Positions 33,216 through 42,317 are shown, numbered from the stretch's first letter. The stretch is DNA of 64,000 nt from Acuticoccus sp. MNP-M23 (GCF_031195445.1 NZ_CP133480.1:1350001-1414000), one strand, 5' to 3'. Numbers and translations are program-made. The notes: a model not told the origin generated them from the letters alone.

Positions 33216-35063
33216 ATGAGCTTTTACTTTGCGCAGCTTCTCACCGGCCTTGCGAACGCGTCTTCGCTGTTTCTCATCGCGTCGGGCCTGTCGATCATCT
33301 TCGGGGTAACGCGGGTGGTGAACTTTGCCCACGGCTCGCTCTACATGCTGGGCGCCTACCTCGCCTACACGCTCATCACCACGCTCGATTTTGGCGTCTT
33401 CGGCTTCTGGGGCTCGGTGCTCGCCTCCGCGTGCATCGTCGCGGTCATCGGCGGTGCCATCGAAATCCTGATCCTGCGGCGGATCTACCGTTCGCCGGAG
33501 CTGTTCCAGCTCGTCGCCACCTTCGGCGTCGTCCTCATCGTACAGGACGTGGTGCAGGCCATCTGGGGCGCGGAGGACCTTCTCGGCCCACGCGCGCCGG
33601 GCCTGTCCAAGGCCGTGCGGATCTTCGGCGAACCGATCCCCGAGTACGATCTGGCGCTCATCGGGGTAGGGCCGCTGGTGCTCGCCATCATCTGGCTGAT
33701 CTTCAACCGCACGCGCTGGGGCATTCTGGTGCGCGCCGCCACCGAAGACCGCGAGATGGTCGGCGCGCTCGGCGTCAACCAGCGCTGGCTTTTCACCAGC
33801 ACCTTCATGGTCGGCTCCTTTCTGGCGGGCCTTGGCGGCGCGATCCAGATCCCGCGCGAATCCGCCAGCCTGCTGATGGACCTGTCCATCATCGGCGAGG
33901 CTTTTGTGGTGGTGGTGATCGGGGGCATGGGCTCTGTCACCGGCGCGTTCGTTGCCGCCGTCATCATTTCGGTCCTCAACGCATTCGGCGTGCTCGTCTT
34001 TCCGCAGATCTCGCTGATCCTGCCATTTTTGGTGATGGCGATCGTGCTGGTGGTCCGGCCCTACGGGCTGTTCGGGACCGCAGCCTCCGCCCACGGCGCT
34101 CCCACGGTGCCGGAGGCGCCGATGCGCCCGCTCGGCCGTGGCGGTCTCATCGTCGCGGCGGTGTTGATTGCATGTGCCGTCGCCCTCCCCGCGTTCGAGA
34201 GCGGCTTCATTCTGGTCCTCCTGACCGATGTTCTGATTGCCATGCTGTTCGCCGCCAGCCTCCACTTCATCATGGGGGTGGGGGGCATGGTTTCGTTCGG
34301 CCACGCGGCGTATTTCGGGCTGGGCGCCTACGGAGCGGCGCTGGCAGTGCGGGCACTGGAACTTCCCATGCTTGCGGCCATGGCGTTCGGCCCGCTGGTC
34401 GCGGGGCTTGGCGCGATGATCTTCGGCTGGTTCTGCGTGCGGCTTTCGGGCGTTTACCTTGCCATGCTTACGCTGGCCGCCGCGCAGATCCTGTGGGGCA
34501 TCACCTTCCAGTGGCAGGGGATCACCGGCGGGGATGACGGCATTCTCGGCGTGTGGCCCGCGAGCTGGGCCTCCGGCAACGTCGCCTACTTCTACATCGC
34601 GCTGGCGCTGTGCGGCGGCGGCCTTCTGTTGATCCGACACCTCGCCCACACCCCGTTCGGCTACGTCTTGCGCGGCGGACGCGACTCGCCAACCCGGATC
34701 GAGGCGATCGGCATCAACCTCAACGCCCACCAATGGCTGGGCTTCATCATCGCCGGCATGTTCGCGGGGCTGGCCGGGGTCGTCTTCGTCTTCTCCAAGG
34801 GCTCGGTGTTTCCCGATACGCTCGCCATCAGCCAGTCCATCGACGGGCTCATCATGGTGCTTCTGGGCGGCGTTCAGGCGCTCTCCGGGCCGCTGTTCGG
34901 CGCCGCCGCCTTCGTGCTGATCGAGGATTTCGTGACCCGGCTCGACTATTGGCGCTTCATCTTCGGCGCCATCATCCTTGCCATCGTGCTCCTCGCCCCT
35001 GACGGGATTTCCGGGGGAATATCGCGCCTCCTTGGTGTGTTCCGGCGAAAGGCACCGGCATGA
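33216..35063 (+). CDS. Fused LivH-LivM branched-chain-type ABC permease
   Basis: The 615-residue protein joins LivH (about residues 1-290, with FGVTRVVNFAHGSLYMLGAY and VIGGMGSVTGAFVAA) and LivM (about 305-610, with GVGGMVSFGHAAYFGLGAYG and IDGLIMVLLGGVQALSGPLFGAA). The usual state is two genes, and here one chain would supply both halves of the channel. The start overlaps nothing, and the stop overlaps LivG by ATGA. Confidence 0.93.
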   Translation: MSFYFAQLLTGLANASSLFLIASGLSIIFGVTRVVNFAHGSLYMLGAYLAYTLITTLDFGVFGFWGSVLASACIVAVIGGAIEILILRRIYRSPELFQLVATFGVVLIVQDVVQAIWGAEDLLGPRAPGLSKAVRIFGEPIPEYDLALIGVGPLVLAIIWLIFNRTRWGILVRAATEDREMVGALGVNQRWLFTSTFMVGSFLAGLGGAIQIPRESASLLMDLSIIGEAFVVVVIGGMGSVTGAFVAAVIISVLNAFGVLVFPQISLILPFLVMAIVLVVRPYGLFGTAASAHGAPTVPEAPMRPLGRGGLIVAAVLIACAVALPAFESGFILVLLTDVLIAMLFAASLHFIMGVGGMVSFGHAAYFGLGAYGAALAVRALELPMLAAMAFGPLVAGLGAMIFGWFCVRLSGVYLAMLTLAAAQILWGITFQWQGITGGDDGILGVWPASWASGNVAYFYIALALCGGGLLLIRHLAHTPFGYVLRGGRDSPTRIEAIGINLNAHQWLGFIIAGMFAGLAGVVFVFSKGSVFPDTLAISQSIDGLIMVLLGGVQALSGPLFGAAAFVLIEDFVTRLDYWRFIFGAIILAIVLLAPDGISGGISRLLGVFRRKAPA

Positions 35064-35830
35064 GCGCGCTCACCGTCAAGGGTCTCGCCAAGTCGTTCGG
35101 CGGCGTGGATGCGGTGTCGGACGTGTCGTTCACGCTGGATACCGGCGAGTTTCTGGCGCTGATCGGCCCCAACGGCGCCGGCAAGACCACCTGTTTCAAC
35201 ATGTTGAACGGCTACCTCAAGCCGGACAGGGGCATGGTTCACCTCGGCGATACGCCCATCACCGGCCTTCGCCCCCGCAAGGTCTGGCGGCTGGGCGTGG
35301 GCCGTACCTTCCAGATCACCGAGACCTTCGCCACCATGACCGTGGCCGAAAACGTGCAGATGGCGCTGATCTCGCACCACCACCGCACGCTCTCCATGCT
35401 TGCCCGCGCCACCCGCCTCTACCGCGCCGAAGCGGAGGCGCTGCTCGCCCGCGTCGGCATGGCGGACGACGCCGGCCGTGCCACATCCGAGCTTGCGTAT
35501 GGCGACCTGAAGCGCCTGGAGCTTGCCGTTGCCCTCGCCAACCGCCCCAAGGTGCTTCTGATGGACGAACCCACCGCCGGCATGGCCCCGTCCGAACGGC
35601 TGTCGCTGATGGCGCTGACGGCGGACATCGTCCACCAGGAGGGCGTCAGCGTCCTCTTCACCGAGCATGACATGGACGTTGTCTTTGCCCATGCCGACCG
35701 TATTCTGGTGCTCAACCGCGGAAAGCTGATCGCCGAAGGGTCGGGCGAACAGATCCGCGCCAATCCTCTGGTGCGCGAGGTCTATCTCGGTGGCGGCTCG
35801 GTGTTTGGCGAGGAGGCCGCCAATGCTTGA
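35060..35830 (+). CDS. LivG-like ABC transporter ATPase
   Basis: The 256-residue ATPase has Walker A GPNGAGKT near residue 39, GVGRTFQITETFATMTVAENV, signature ELAYGDLKRLELAVALA and Walker B VLLMDEPTAGM. The long Q-loop-to-signature helical region and TFQ motif are typical of LivG. It overlaps the permease and the LivF gene (8 nt), which supports a coupled transporter. Confidence 0.94.
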   Translation: MSALTVKGLAKSFGGVDAVSDVSFTLDTGEFLALIGPNGAGKTTCFNMLNGYLKPDRGMVHLGDTPITGLRPRKVWRLGVGRTFQITETFATMTVAENVQMALISHHHRTLSMLARATRLYRAEAEALLARVGMADDAGRATSELAYGDLKRLELAVALANRPKVLLMDEPTAGMAPSERLSLMALTADIVHQEGVSVLFTEHDMDVVFAHADRILVLNRGKLIAEGSGEQIRANPLVREVYLGGGSVFGEEAANA

Positions 35831-36524
35831 GGTTTCCGCGCTTAACACCTTTTACGGCGGCGCCCACATCCTGCGCGATGTCGGGTTTGCTCTCGCCGGC
35901 AACGAGGTCGTGGCGCTTCTCGGCCGCAACGGGGCCGGCAAATCCACCACCATGAAGTCGATCATGGGGCTGGTCCGGCCGCGTTCGGGCAGCGTCCGCT
36001 TCGAGGGCGAGGAGATTGCCGGCGCCCCCGCCTTCCGCATCTGCCGCGAGGGGATCGGCTATGTGCCGGAAGACCGCCGCGTGTTTGCAGCGCTGACGGT
36101 GGAAGAAAACTTGGAGGTCGGCCGCCGCCCACCCCGCGAAAACACCGCCACATGGAGCGAGGATGCGCTCTACACCCTGTTTCCCAACCTTGGCGAACGG
36201 CGGCGGCAGGCCGCGGGGCGCCTGTCCGGCGGCGAACAGCAGATGCTGACCATTGCGCGCACGCTGATGGGGAACCCGCGGCTCATCTTGCTGGACGAAC
36301 CATCGGAAGGGATTGCGCCGCGCATTGTGGAAGAGATGGCCGGCGTGATCCTCGAGATGAAGCGGCAGGGCGTCACGGTGCTTTTGTCGGAACAGAATCT
36401 CTACTTTGCCAAGCTGGTGTCGGACCGGGCGGTCATCATCGAAAAAGGCGAGGTCCGCTTTGCCGGACCGTTTGCGGCGCTGGCCGAACAGCCGGAAATC
36501 GCCCAGCAATATCTGGTCGTCTGA
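35823..36524 (+). CDS. LivF-like ABC transporter ATPase
   Basis: The 233-residue ATPase starts MLEVSALNTFYGGAHIL and has Walker A GRNGAGKST, YVPEDRRVFAALTVEENL and signature LSGGEQQMLTIARTLM, as in LivF. Walker B is LILLDEPSEGIAP. It overlaps the LivG stop by 8 nt and its own stop overlaps the MarR gene by 1 nt. Confidence 0.94.
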   Translation: MLEVSALNTFYGGAHILRDVGFALAGNEVVALLGRNGAGKSTTMKSIMGLVRPRSGSVRFEGEEIAGAPAFRICREGIGYVPEDRRVFAALTVEENLEVGRRPPRENTATWSEDALYTLFPNLGERRRQAAGRLSGGEQQMLTIARTLMGNPRLILLDEPSEGIAPRIVEEMAGVILEMKRQGVTVLLSEQNLYFAKLVSDRAVIIEKGEVRFAGPFAALAEQPEIAQQYLVV

Positions 36525-36946
36525 TGGCCGGCGAAGCGCCCTACCGGCTCGACGACCAGATCGGATACCTCTTGCGGCTGGCCGGTCAGCGCCACGTGGC
36601 GCTGTTCCAATCCCTCATGGAACACGACCTGACGCCAACCCAGTTCGCCATGCTGATCCGCCTTGGCGAGGTGGGTCAGGGCTCGCAAAACCAGCTCGGC
36701 CGGATGATCGGAATGGACGTCGCCACCACCAAGGGCGTGATCGACCGGCTGAAAGCCAAGGCCCTCATCACCCTCGCTGCCGACCCTGCCGACAGCCGCC
36801 GCCGGCTCATTGCCCTGTCGGAAGACGGGATCAAGCTCCTGCCGGCACTTCAGGCGCTGGGGCACCAGATCACCGACGCCACGCTGGGCGATCTGGACAA
36901 GGCGGAGCGCGCCACCCTCCTTGCCCTTCTCCGCCGGATCAGCTGA
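36524..36946 (+). CDS. MarR-family transcriptional regulator
   Basis: The 140-residue protein has a winged helix-turn-helix: LTPTQFAMLIRLGEVGQGSQNQLGRMIGMDVATTKGVIDRLKAKALI, with wing residues DPADSRRRLIALSEDG. MarR proteins usually repress catabolic genes and release DNA when the aromatic substrate binds. As the last gene of the operon it probably acts on the palindrome at 24185-24200. A NicR-like role in nicotinate-type catabolism is a plausible comparison. Confidence 0.88.
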   Translation: MAGEAPYRLDDQIGYLLRLAGQRHVALFQSLMEHDLTPTQFAMLIRLGEVGQGSQNQLGRMIGMDVATTKGVIDRLKAKALITLAADPADSRRRLIALSEDGIKLLPALQALGHQITDATLGDLDKAERATLLALLRRIS

Positions 36947-37111
36947 CCGCCCGACCGGAAAGCCCCACGAAGGCCGCATCCTCTATCGTTACCGCTGACG
37001 GAGTGCTCGCTCCGCACATCGGCGAAGCGCACGGGTGCGCAGCGGGGGACGCGTGGTCGCAGGACGGAAGCGGAGTGGTGCAGGTGGTTTGCGGGCAGGG
37101 CGCCGCTGCCG

Positions 37112-39310
37112 ATGACGCACGCCCAGCCACCACGCGAAGGCCCGCCGCGCGATCCGCCAAGGGCCAACGGCTCCGCATCCCGGTTCAATGAAGTCGCGCT
37201 GCCCGCCTACACCATCCGGGCAGCGCGACTTGCCGAGTTTGCGGCGCAGATTCTCGACATGCCGCTGGCGCTGATCCACCTGCCGGGCTTTGGGGACACC
37301 ACCATCTACCCCCTTGCCGAAGAACAGGATTTCGACACCGCACCCTATGTGCGCGCCTGGCAGGCGCCGGAAATCGCCGGGGTCACCACCCTCATCGATC
37401 CGGCGTTGCCGGCAAGCACGCCCATCGGCATTGCCGTCAGCATTCCCGTGACCCTGTTCGGGCGCGATGTGTGGATCGCCGCCATCGACCCCGGCCGCAA
37501 GACGGCCTCAGAACGGGACACCGCCCTCGCCGCGCTGCTGCACGAAATCGGCGGCGACTATGGCCAGCGCGTGCGCGCGGCCATGATGTGGACCAACCGG
37601 CTCACCGAGGAAGTGGCCCTGCACGAGAAGGTGCAGGCGCTGGCCGGGGTCGGCACCATCGCCTGCCACGGGGACAGCGGGACCCTCACCGTGTCCGAGC
37701 GGGTCCTGCGCATCATGCGGCTGCGCGACATCGATTCAGTGGAGAATCTCAGCGCCTGCTTCGCCCCGCACGACCGGGCCGCCGTGCGCGATCTCCTCAG
37801 CGGTACCCATGGGAACGGCCCCAGGTCCGGCGAGTACGACATCGACAACCCCGACGGCACGATGACATCCGTTCGGATCCGGCGGATGATGCTGGACCCC
37901 GAGGCTGAGGTTGAGGCTGCCGATCCCGCCTGGATTGCCACTGTGGAAGATATCAGCGACCACCGCACCGCCCTGCGCGCCGCGGAACATACCGCCCGGC
38001 ACGATCCGCTGACCGAGATCCTCAATGCCAACGCGTTTGGTGACGCGGTGAGCAGCGCCACCACCCGCGCCCAGAAATCCGAGACAATGGCCGGGCTGCT
38101 CCTCATCTCGCTGGACACGATGCGGAACACGGAGCAGCACTTTGCCCGCGCAAACGGTGACGCGGTGCTGCGCTTTGCCGCCCGCGCCCTCACCGCCAAC
38201 GTGCGCACCAACGACGTTGTGCTCCGGCTCAGCGGCGAGGAATTCGCCATCGTCATGGATCACGTGACCGACGAGGACGGCCTCATGCGCCGCGCCCGCA
38301 TCATCAAGGATGCACTGGAGAGCAATGTCTCCATCGGAGACGAAGCCAGCACCCTCAGCGCCTCCATCGGCGTTGCCATCTATCCGGACGATACCACCAC
38401 GGGGCTCGACCTTTACGACGCCGCCTCCTTTGCGTTGTCGGAGGCGACGCGCAGCGGCGTCAGCAGCGTACACCGCTATAATCCGCTCATCCGCGACAAG
38501 CGCGAAAAGGAGCGCAAGATTATCGAGGACGTCCGCCTCGCGCTGAAGGACGACGAGTTCACGCCCTTCTTTCAGCCGAAAGTGGACCTGGAGAGCGGGC
38601 TTGTGGTGGGCTTCGAGGCGCTGTGCCGCTGGATCCACCCGCAACGGGGCATTCTCACGCCCGGCGCATTCATGCCGGCCTTCAACGCCGCCGGCATCGG
38701 CGCCGAACTGTCGGATGTGTCGATGGTGGGCGCCTTCCGGGCCGCCAGCCAATTCTCCCGCATGTCGCTCGATTTCGGCCACATTGCGGTCAACCTCAAC
38801 GCGCTGCAGCTGCACCGTGCGAATTTTCTCGACATGGTCGAAGCGCTGCAATCCAGGTACAAGGTGCCCGCATCACGCATCGTGTTCGAGGTGCTGGAAA
38901 ACGTCCTGATCCGCGAAAAGCACATTGTGCAGGACAACCTTCACGCGCTTTGCGACGCGGGCTTCACCATTGCGCTGGATGATTTCGGCACCGGCTTTGC
39001 CTCGCTCAAGCACATCCGCGAGCCGTTCATTCGCGAAATCAAGATCGACCGCAGCTTCATCACCCACGCCGGCTCCAGCGCGTCCGACCAGCAGATCGTC
39101 ACCGCCATCGTCCAGATGGCCCGCAAGCTCGGCCTCCAGATGGTGGCCGAAGGCATCGAGGACGAAGAAACGCTGCGAAAGCTCAGGGCAATCGGCTGCA
39201 CCGTGGGCCAGGGTTTCGTCTTTGCACCGGCGCTGCCGTTCGACGAGGCGGCCGAGTTTCTGGGCCGCCAGCGACGGATTTACGCCCTCCTCCAGCACTC
39301 CGGCCTGTAG
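37112..39310 (+). CDS. GGDEF-EAL protein, probable c-di-GMP phosphodiesterase
   Basis: The 732-residue protein has an N-terminal sensory part (about 30-285, probably GAF- and PAS-like), a GGDEF domain (about 295-455) and an EAL domain (about 475-725). The GGDEF half is degenerate: the signature is SGEEF (374-378) and the metal/substrate segment reads SLDTMRNTE instead of DLDxFKxxN. The EAL half keeps FEAL (502-504), VNLNAL, FEVLENV, DDFGTG, IKIDRS, AEGIE and GQGF, so c-di-GMP hydrolysis is likely. No membrane helix is clear, so it should be cytoplasmic. Confidence 0.9.
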   Translation: MTHAQPPREGPPRDPPRANGSASRFNEVALPAYTIRAARLAEFAAQILDMPLALIHLPGFGDTTIYPLAEEQDFDTAPYVRAWQAPEIAGVTTLIDPALPASTPIGIAVSIPVTLFGRDVWIAAIDPGRKTASERDTALAALLHEIGGDYGQRVRAAMMWTNRLTEEVALHEKVQALAGVGTIACHGDSGTLTVSERVLRIMRLRDIDSVENLSACFAPHDRAAVRDLLSGTHGNGPRSGEYDIDNPDGTMTSVRIRRMMLDPEAEVEAADPAWIATVEDISDHRTALRAAEHTARHDPLTEILNANAFGDAVSSATTRAQKSETMAGLLLISLDTMRNTEQHFARANGDAVLRFAARALTANVRTNDVVLRLSGEEFAIVMDHVTDEDGLMRRARIIKDALESNVSIGDEASTLSASIGVAIYPDDTTTGLDLYDAASFALSEATRSGVSSVHRYNPLIRDKREKERKIIEDVRLALKDDEFTPFFQPKVDLESGLVVGFEALCRWIHPQRGILTPGAFMPAFNAAGIGAELSDVSMVGAFRAASQFSRMSLDFGHIAVNLNALQLHRANFLDMVEALQSRYKVPASRIVFEVLENVLIREKHIVQDNLHALCDAGFTIALDDFGTGFASLKHIREPFIREIKIDRSFITHAGSSASDQQIVTAIVQMARKLGLQMVAEGIEDEETLRKLRAIGCTVGQGFVFAPALPFDEAAEFLGRQRRIYALLQHSGL

Positions 39311-39341
39311 GCGCGGACCCGCTTCGGCGCGCAGGCGCGGC

Positions 39342-40523
39342 CTACCGGCAGCGTGCGCCGCGCCTCGCCGCGCGCGACGAGATCCATGCCGGCTTCGAGC
39401 CGAAGTCGGGCGAGAGGTTTGACCGCGCGGTCCAGCCGTCGAACGTGCCGTCGTGGTCATAATCGACCTCGACCAGATCGCCCGCCTGCCGGCCGATGCG
39501 GGCGGCGTTGGCGTAATCCACCGTGTCGCTGTGGCGCACGGTGCGGCCACCCCGGCAGCGGCTCTGGCTGGAAATGAGATCGCGCGGGCCGGAGTTGGCG
39601 CTTTTGCGGATGCGGGCATCGCCGTCGCAGGCAAAACGGTGGGCGGCATAGACCTCGCGCGTGCGGCTTGCCTTGATCCGGACGATCCCGCGGCGGGTCC
39701 AGGCCCCCAGCGGCTTGTTGGCAAAGCGGGCATTCTTGATGTTGGTGTCCAGCGGCAGACCGCGGCGGCAGGCGCCCGGCGTTCCGGTGAACCATTCAAG
39801 GTTCACCCCGTGCTGGAAGAGGTCCCACCGGCTGGAATTGTGGAAGGCCGTCGTGCCGGGGTAGGCGCGGGATGCGGACAGCCACGAATGGTCGATCAAT
39901 CGTGCATTTTGCAGCACATCAAGCGCATCGCCGTTGCCGTAGGCCCCCAGCTTGTAGCGCGCACCGCGCAGGATGCGGCGCACCTCGGTCATGTATTCCA
40001 GCATTGCCTTGCGGGTGGGTGCATCGCCGGCGCTGAACGCGATGTCGACGCCGAAATAGATCGCGCTGCCCCGCGGCTGGCCCAGCGCGCGGGCCTGCGC
40101 CACGGCCGCCTTGGCGTCCAGCGCGCCCTCCTGCGCCGGGGTGCGCGGCCGGCTTGTTGCGCGGCATGACCCGTCGGGCAGCGGCTTGCCGTTGCGGTCC
40201 TTGCCGAAGAATTTCTGCTTGGAGTCGTTGTTGAACTGGTAGATCGACAGCACCGCCATGCCGTTGTCGATGATCTGCCGCACCTCGCTGCGCGGATCGT
40301 TGATGAGACCCTGGTCCATCAGCCGCTTTTCCGGAATGCCGCGCTCCGGCTGCGGACAGCGCGCCAGATAGCGGCCGACCACCTCAACGCCCGAGGCGGC
40401 AAGCGCCTTGACGTAAGGCCGGGTGTCCCACGCCGCGTCGATGATGGCCGGGCGCGAATCCGCCAGTGCGGCGTGCGGCAGAACCGCGGCCAGGAATGCC
40501 GCGACGACCGGTGCGATGCGCAT
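39342..40523 (-). CDS. Secreted DUF1906 glycoside-hydrolase-like protein
   Basis: The 393-residue protein has a signal peptide (ending PHAALAD) and a DUF1906/Rv2525c-like domain: AIIDAAWDTRPYVKALAASGVEVVGRY, GSAIYFGVDIAFSAGDAPTRKAM and GAYGNGDALDVL. Such domains resemble GH25-like TIM barrels that may act on cell wall. The C-terminal about 130 residues are Arg-rich and contain VDYDHDGTFDGW, a calcium-binding-like Asp loop. The ribosome site AGGGGGT lies before ATG 40523. Substrate is unknown. Confidence 0.78.
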   Translation of the reverse strand: MRIAPVVAAFLAAVLPHAALADSRPAIIDAAWDTRPYVKALAASGVEVVGRYLARCPQPERGIPEKRLMDQGLINDPRSEVRQIIDNGMAVLSIYQFNNDSKQKFFGKDRNGKPLPDGSCRATSRPRTPAQEGALDAKAAVAQARALGQPRGSAIYFGVDIAFSAGDAPTRKAMLEYMTEVRRILRGARYKLGAYGNGDALDVLQNARLIDHSWLSASRAYPGTTAFHNSSRWDLFQHGVNLEWFTGTPGACRRGLPLDTNIKNARFANKPLGAWTRRGIVRIKASRTREVYAAHRFACDGDARIRKSANSGPRDLISSQSRCRGGRTVRHSDTVDYANAARIGRQAGDLVEVDYDHDGTFDGWTARSNLSPDFGSKPAWISSRAARRGARCR

Positions 40524-40850
40524 GTAGACCCCCTGCTTGCATGTGGAGCGACCTTGGAGAAGACAGCGCCCGGTCTCAACCCCATCCCGGTCTCAAACCC
40601 ATCAAGGTCACTCACATGCCGGCCGCACGCTTTCCCGCGCCGGCGGCGGAGAAATGGCGGCGCCCTGCGGAGCGGCGCAATCCGGCGCCCCTTCCCTGCG
40701 TTCCGGAAAGCAGTGCCCGCCATGGCGACGGCATCCGGAGCCGGGCTGTTGACAGCGCGCCGATTTTCCCATCGGTGCTGGACCCAGCGTGATGCCGCAA
40801 GGGCAGGCCCTGCCTTCGCCTTTGAGCAACGCACCAAGCGGAGACGAGCG
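40524..40850. other. Divergent intergenic region with tandem repeat
   Basis: These 327 bases separate the DUF1906 gene (leftward) from the isomerase gene (rightward). Short open frames cross it but have arginine/proline-rich, non-protein-like products. It holds a 17-base tandem duplication at 40570-40603 and a small hairpin CCGAT/ATCGG near 40762-40777. No clear promoter boxes were found. Confidence 0.6.
40570..40603. repeat. 17-base tandem duplication
   Basis: CCGGTCTCAACCCCATC (40570-40586) is followed directly by CCGGTCTCAAACCCATC (40587-40603), 16 of 17 bases identical. It lies about 50 nt upstream of the leftward DUF1906 start and could be a duplicated binding site or a slippage product. 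Confidence 0.6.
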
Positions 40851-41459
40851 ATGGCGCTGACCTTCTGGTATGATTTTTCCTCGACTTACTCCTATCTGGC
40901 CGCCTTGCGGGTGGAGGCGCTGGCTGCGGACGAGGGCGTGGAGGTGATCTGGCAGCCCTTCCTGCTCGGGCCGATCTTTGCCGAAGCGGGCTATGGCGGT
41001 TCGCCGAACCTGATGCTGGCCACCAAGGCCGAATACATGTGGCGTGATATTGCCCGCCGTGCCGCCCATCGGGGCGAACGCTTCGCCAAACCCGGCGATT
41101 TTCCGCAAAAGAGCGTTCTGGCGGCCCGCGCCGCCATTGCCGTCGACGCAGCGCAGCGTCCGGCCTTTTCGCGCGCGGTATTTGCGGAAATCTTCGCCAA
41201 CGGCAACGATATTGCCAACCCCGATATCATCAAGGAAGCGGCGCTCGCGGCCGGGCTGTCGCCTGCAACCGTGCTGGAGCAAGCCGCCGCACCGCCCGTC
41301 AAGGAAGCGCTGTTTGCCGCGGTGGACCGCGCAAAATCACTCGGCATTTTCGGGGCCCCGTCCTTCGTGACTGCCGACGGGTCACTCTTCTGGGGCGACG
41401 ATCGCCTGGCCGACGCGCTGCACTGGGAGCGCACCGGCGCGCTGCCGCAGCACAGCTGA
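40851..41459 (+). CDS. 2-hydroxychromene-2-carboxylate isomerase-like DsbA-fold protein
   Basis: The 202-residue protein belongs to the kappa-class GST/HCCA isomerase group: LTFWYDFSSTYSYLAALRVEAL at the N-terminus, FLLGPIFAEAGYGGSPN, and SLGIFGAPSFVTADGSLFWGDDRLAD at the C-terminus. The active-site Ser in the N-terminal FSSTYSY binds glutathione in known members. Start ATG 40851 fits the family; it is not in an operon. It may isomerise an aromatic-pathway intermediate or act in glutathione-linked detoxification. Confidence 0.85.
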   Translation: MALTFWYDFSSTYSYLAALRVEALAADEGVEVIWQPFLLGPIFAEAGYGGSPNLMLATKAEYMWRDIARRAAHRGERFAKPGDFPQKSVLAARAAIAVDAAQRPAFSRAVFAEIFANGNDIANPDIIKEAALAAGLSPATVLEQAAAPPVKEALFAAVDRAKSLGIFGAPSFVTADGSLFWGDDRLADALHWERTGALPQHS

Positions 41460-41476
41460 GCGACGCGCGGACCGGC

Positions 41477-41833
41477 TCAACTGTCCGCGTCGTCCTCCAC
41501 ATGTTGCTTCAGGCGGCCCAGCGCACCCTGCCACTGGCGGGCGATGGCATCGAGCTGCGCACAGGCGCCGGCAAGGGCTTCCCCCTCAAACGAATACACC
41601 GTTTCCCGGCCGATCCTGCGGCTTTGCACCAGGCCGGCGCCTTCCAGCACCTTCAGGTGTTTGGTCACCGCCTGCCGCGTCAGGTCTGATGTATCGGCCA
41701 GCGCGCTGATGGAGCGCGGGTCCCCCGCCGACAAGGTGGCCACGATGGTGAGCCGCGTCCGGTCTCCGAGGGCGGCGAAGACCGGGGCCGTGGCAGGAAG
41801 GCCGGGTTCGGGGTCAGGGTCGTTCTGAGGCAT
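41477..41833 (-). CDS. ArsR-family transcriptional regulator
   Basis: The 118-residue winged-helix protein has FAALGDRTRLTIVATLSAGDPRSISALAD and TRQAVTKHLKVLEGAGLVQSRRIGRETVYSFEG. It lacks the CxC metal motif of arsenic sensors, as do the ArsR members that are paired with SRPBCC proteins. It overlaps the SRPBCC gene by 20 nt and is probably its cotranscribed repressor. Confidence 0.88.
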   Translation of the reverse strand: MPQNDPDPEPGLPATAPVFAALGDRTRLTIVATLSAGDPRSISALADTSDLTRQAVTKHLKVLEGAGLVQSRRIGRETVYSFEGEALAGACAQLDAIARQWQGALGRLKQHVEDDADS

Positions 41834-42299
41834 GGCGTCCGATGTTGGCGAGCTGATAGGACCAGCCGCTTGTATTCATCCGGAAGGCTTCGGCCCGGCG
41901 GAATGCGGGAATGGCGTCGAACCCGCTCTCCCGGACGGTGAGAAGCGTCCCCGTATCGCGGGCAGCAAGCCGGAACTCGACCACCGTTTCCGGCTCCTGC
42001 GAATAATCGATCGCGGGGTCCAGCGCGTAGGGGTGCCATGTGTAGACGAAGCGGTCCGGCGCTTCCAACGCCTGCACATTCATTTGCACCACATAGTCCT
42101 TTCCGCGCAGCGTGAGGTGCGCCTCCACCGTCTCGCCCTCGCGAAACGGCGCGCTGATGGTGGCACCGAACCACTGGCCGAACTCGGCCGCATCGGTGAG
42201 CGCTCGCCAGACGCGGGCGACAGGCGCGGCAATCTCGATCTCTTCGACTATGGCATCCGCAACGTCGACGCAGGCGGGTTCGGGCTGTTCGATTGTCAT
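41814..42299 (-). CDS. SRPBCC/AHSA1-domain protein
   Basis: The 161-residue protein has the START-like AHSA1 fold: EEIEIAAPVARVWRALTDAAEFGQWFG and the C-terminal YQLANIGRHASERP. Such proteins bind hydrophobic ligands. The start at 42299 has GGAG 9 nt upstream; a longer reading adds a poor N-terminus. It precedes the ArsR gene, a very common pairing, and its promoter contains two ArsR-type palindromes. Confidence 0.85.
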   Translation of the reverse strand: MTIEQPEPACVDVADAIVEEIEIAAPVARVWRALTDAAEFGQWFGATISAPFREGETVEAHLTLRGKDYVVQMNVQALEAPDRFVYTWHPYALDPAIDYSQEPETVVEFRLAARDTGTLLTVRESGFDAIPAFRRAEAFRMNTSGWSYQLANIGRHASERP

Positions 42300-42317
42300 G
42301 ATCTGGCGCTCCAATTG

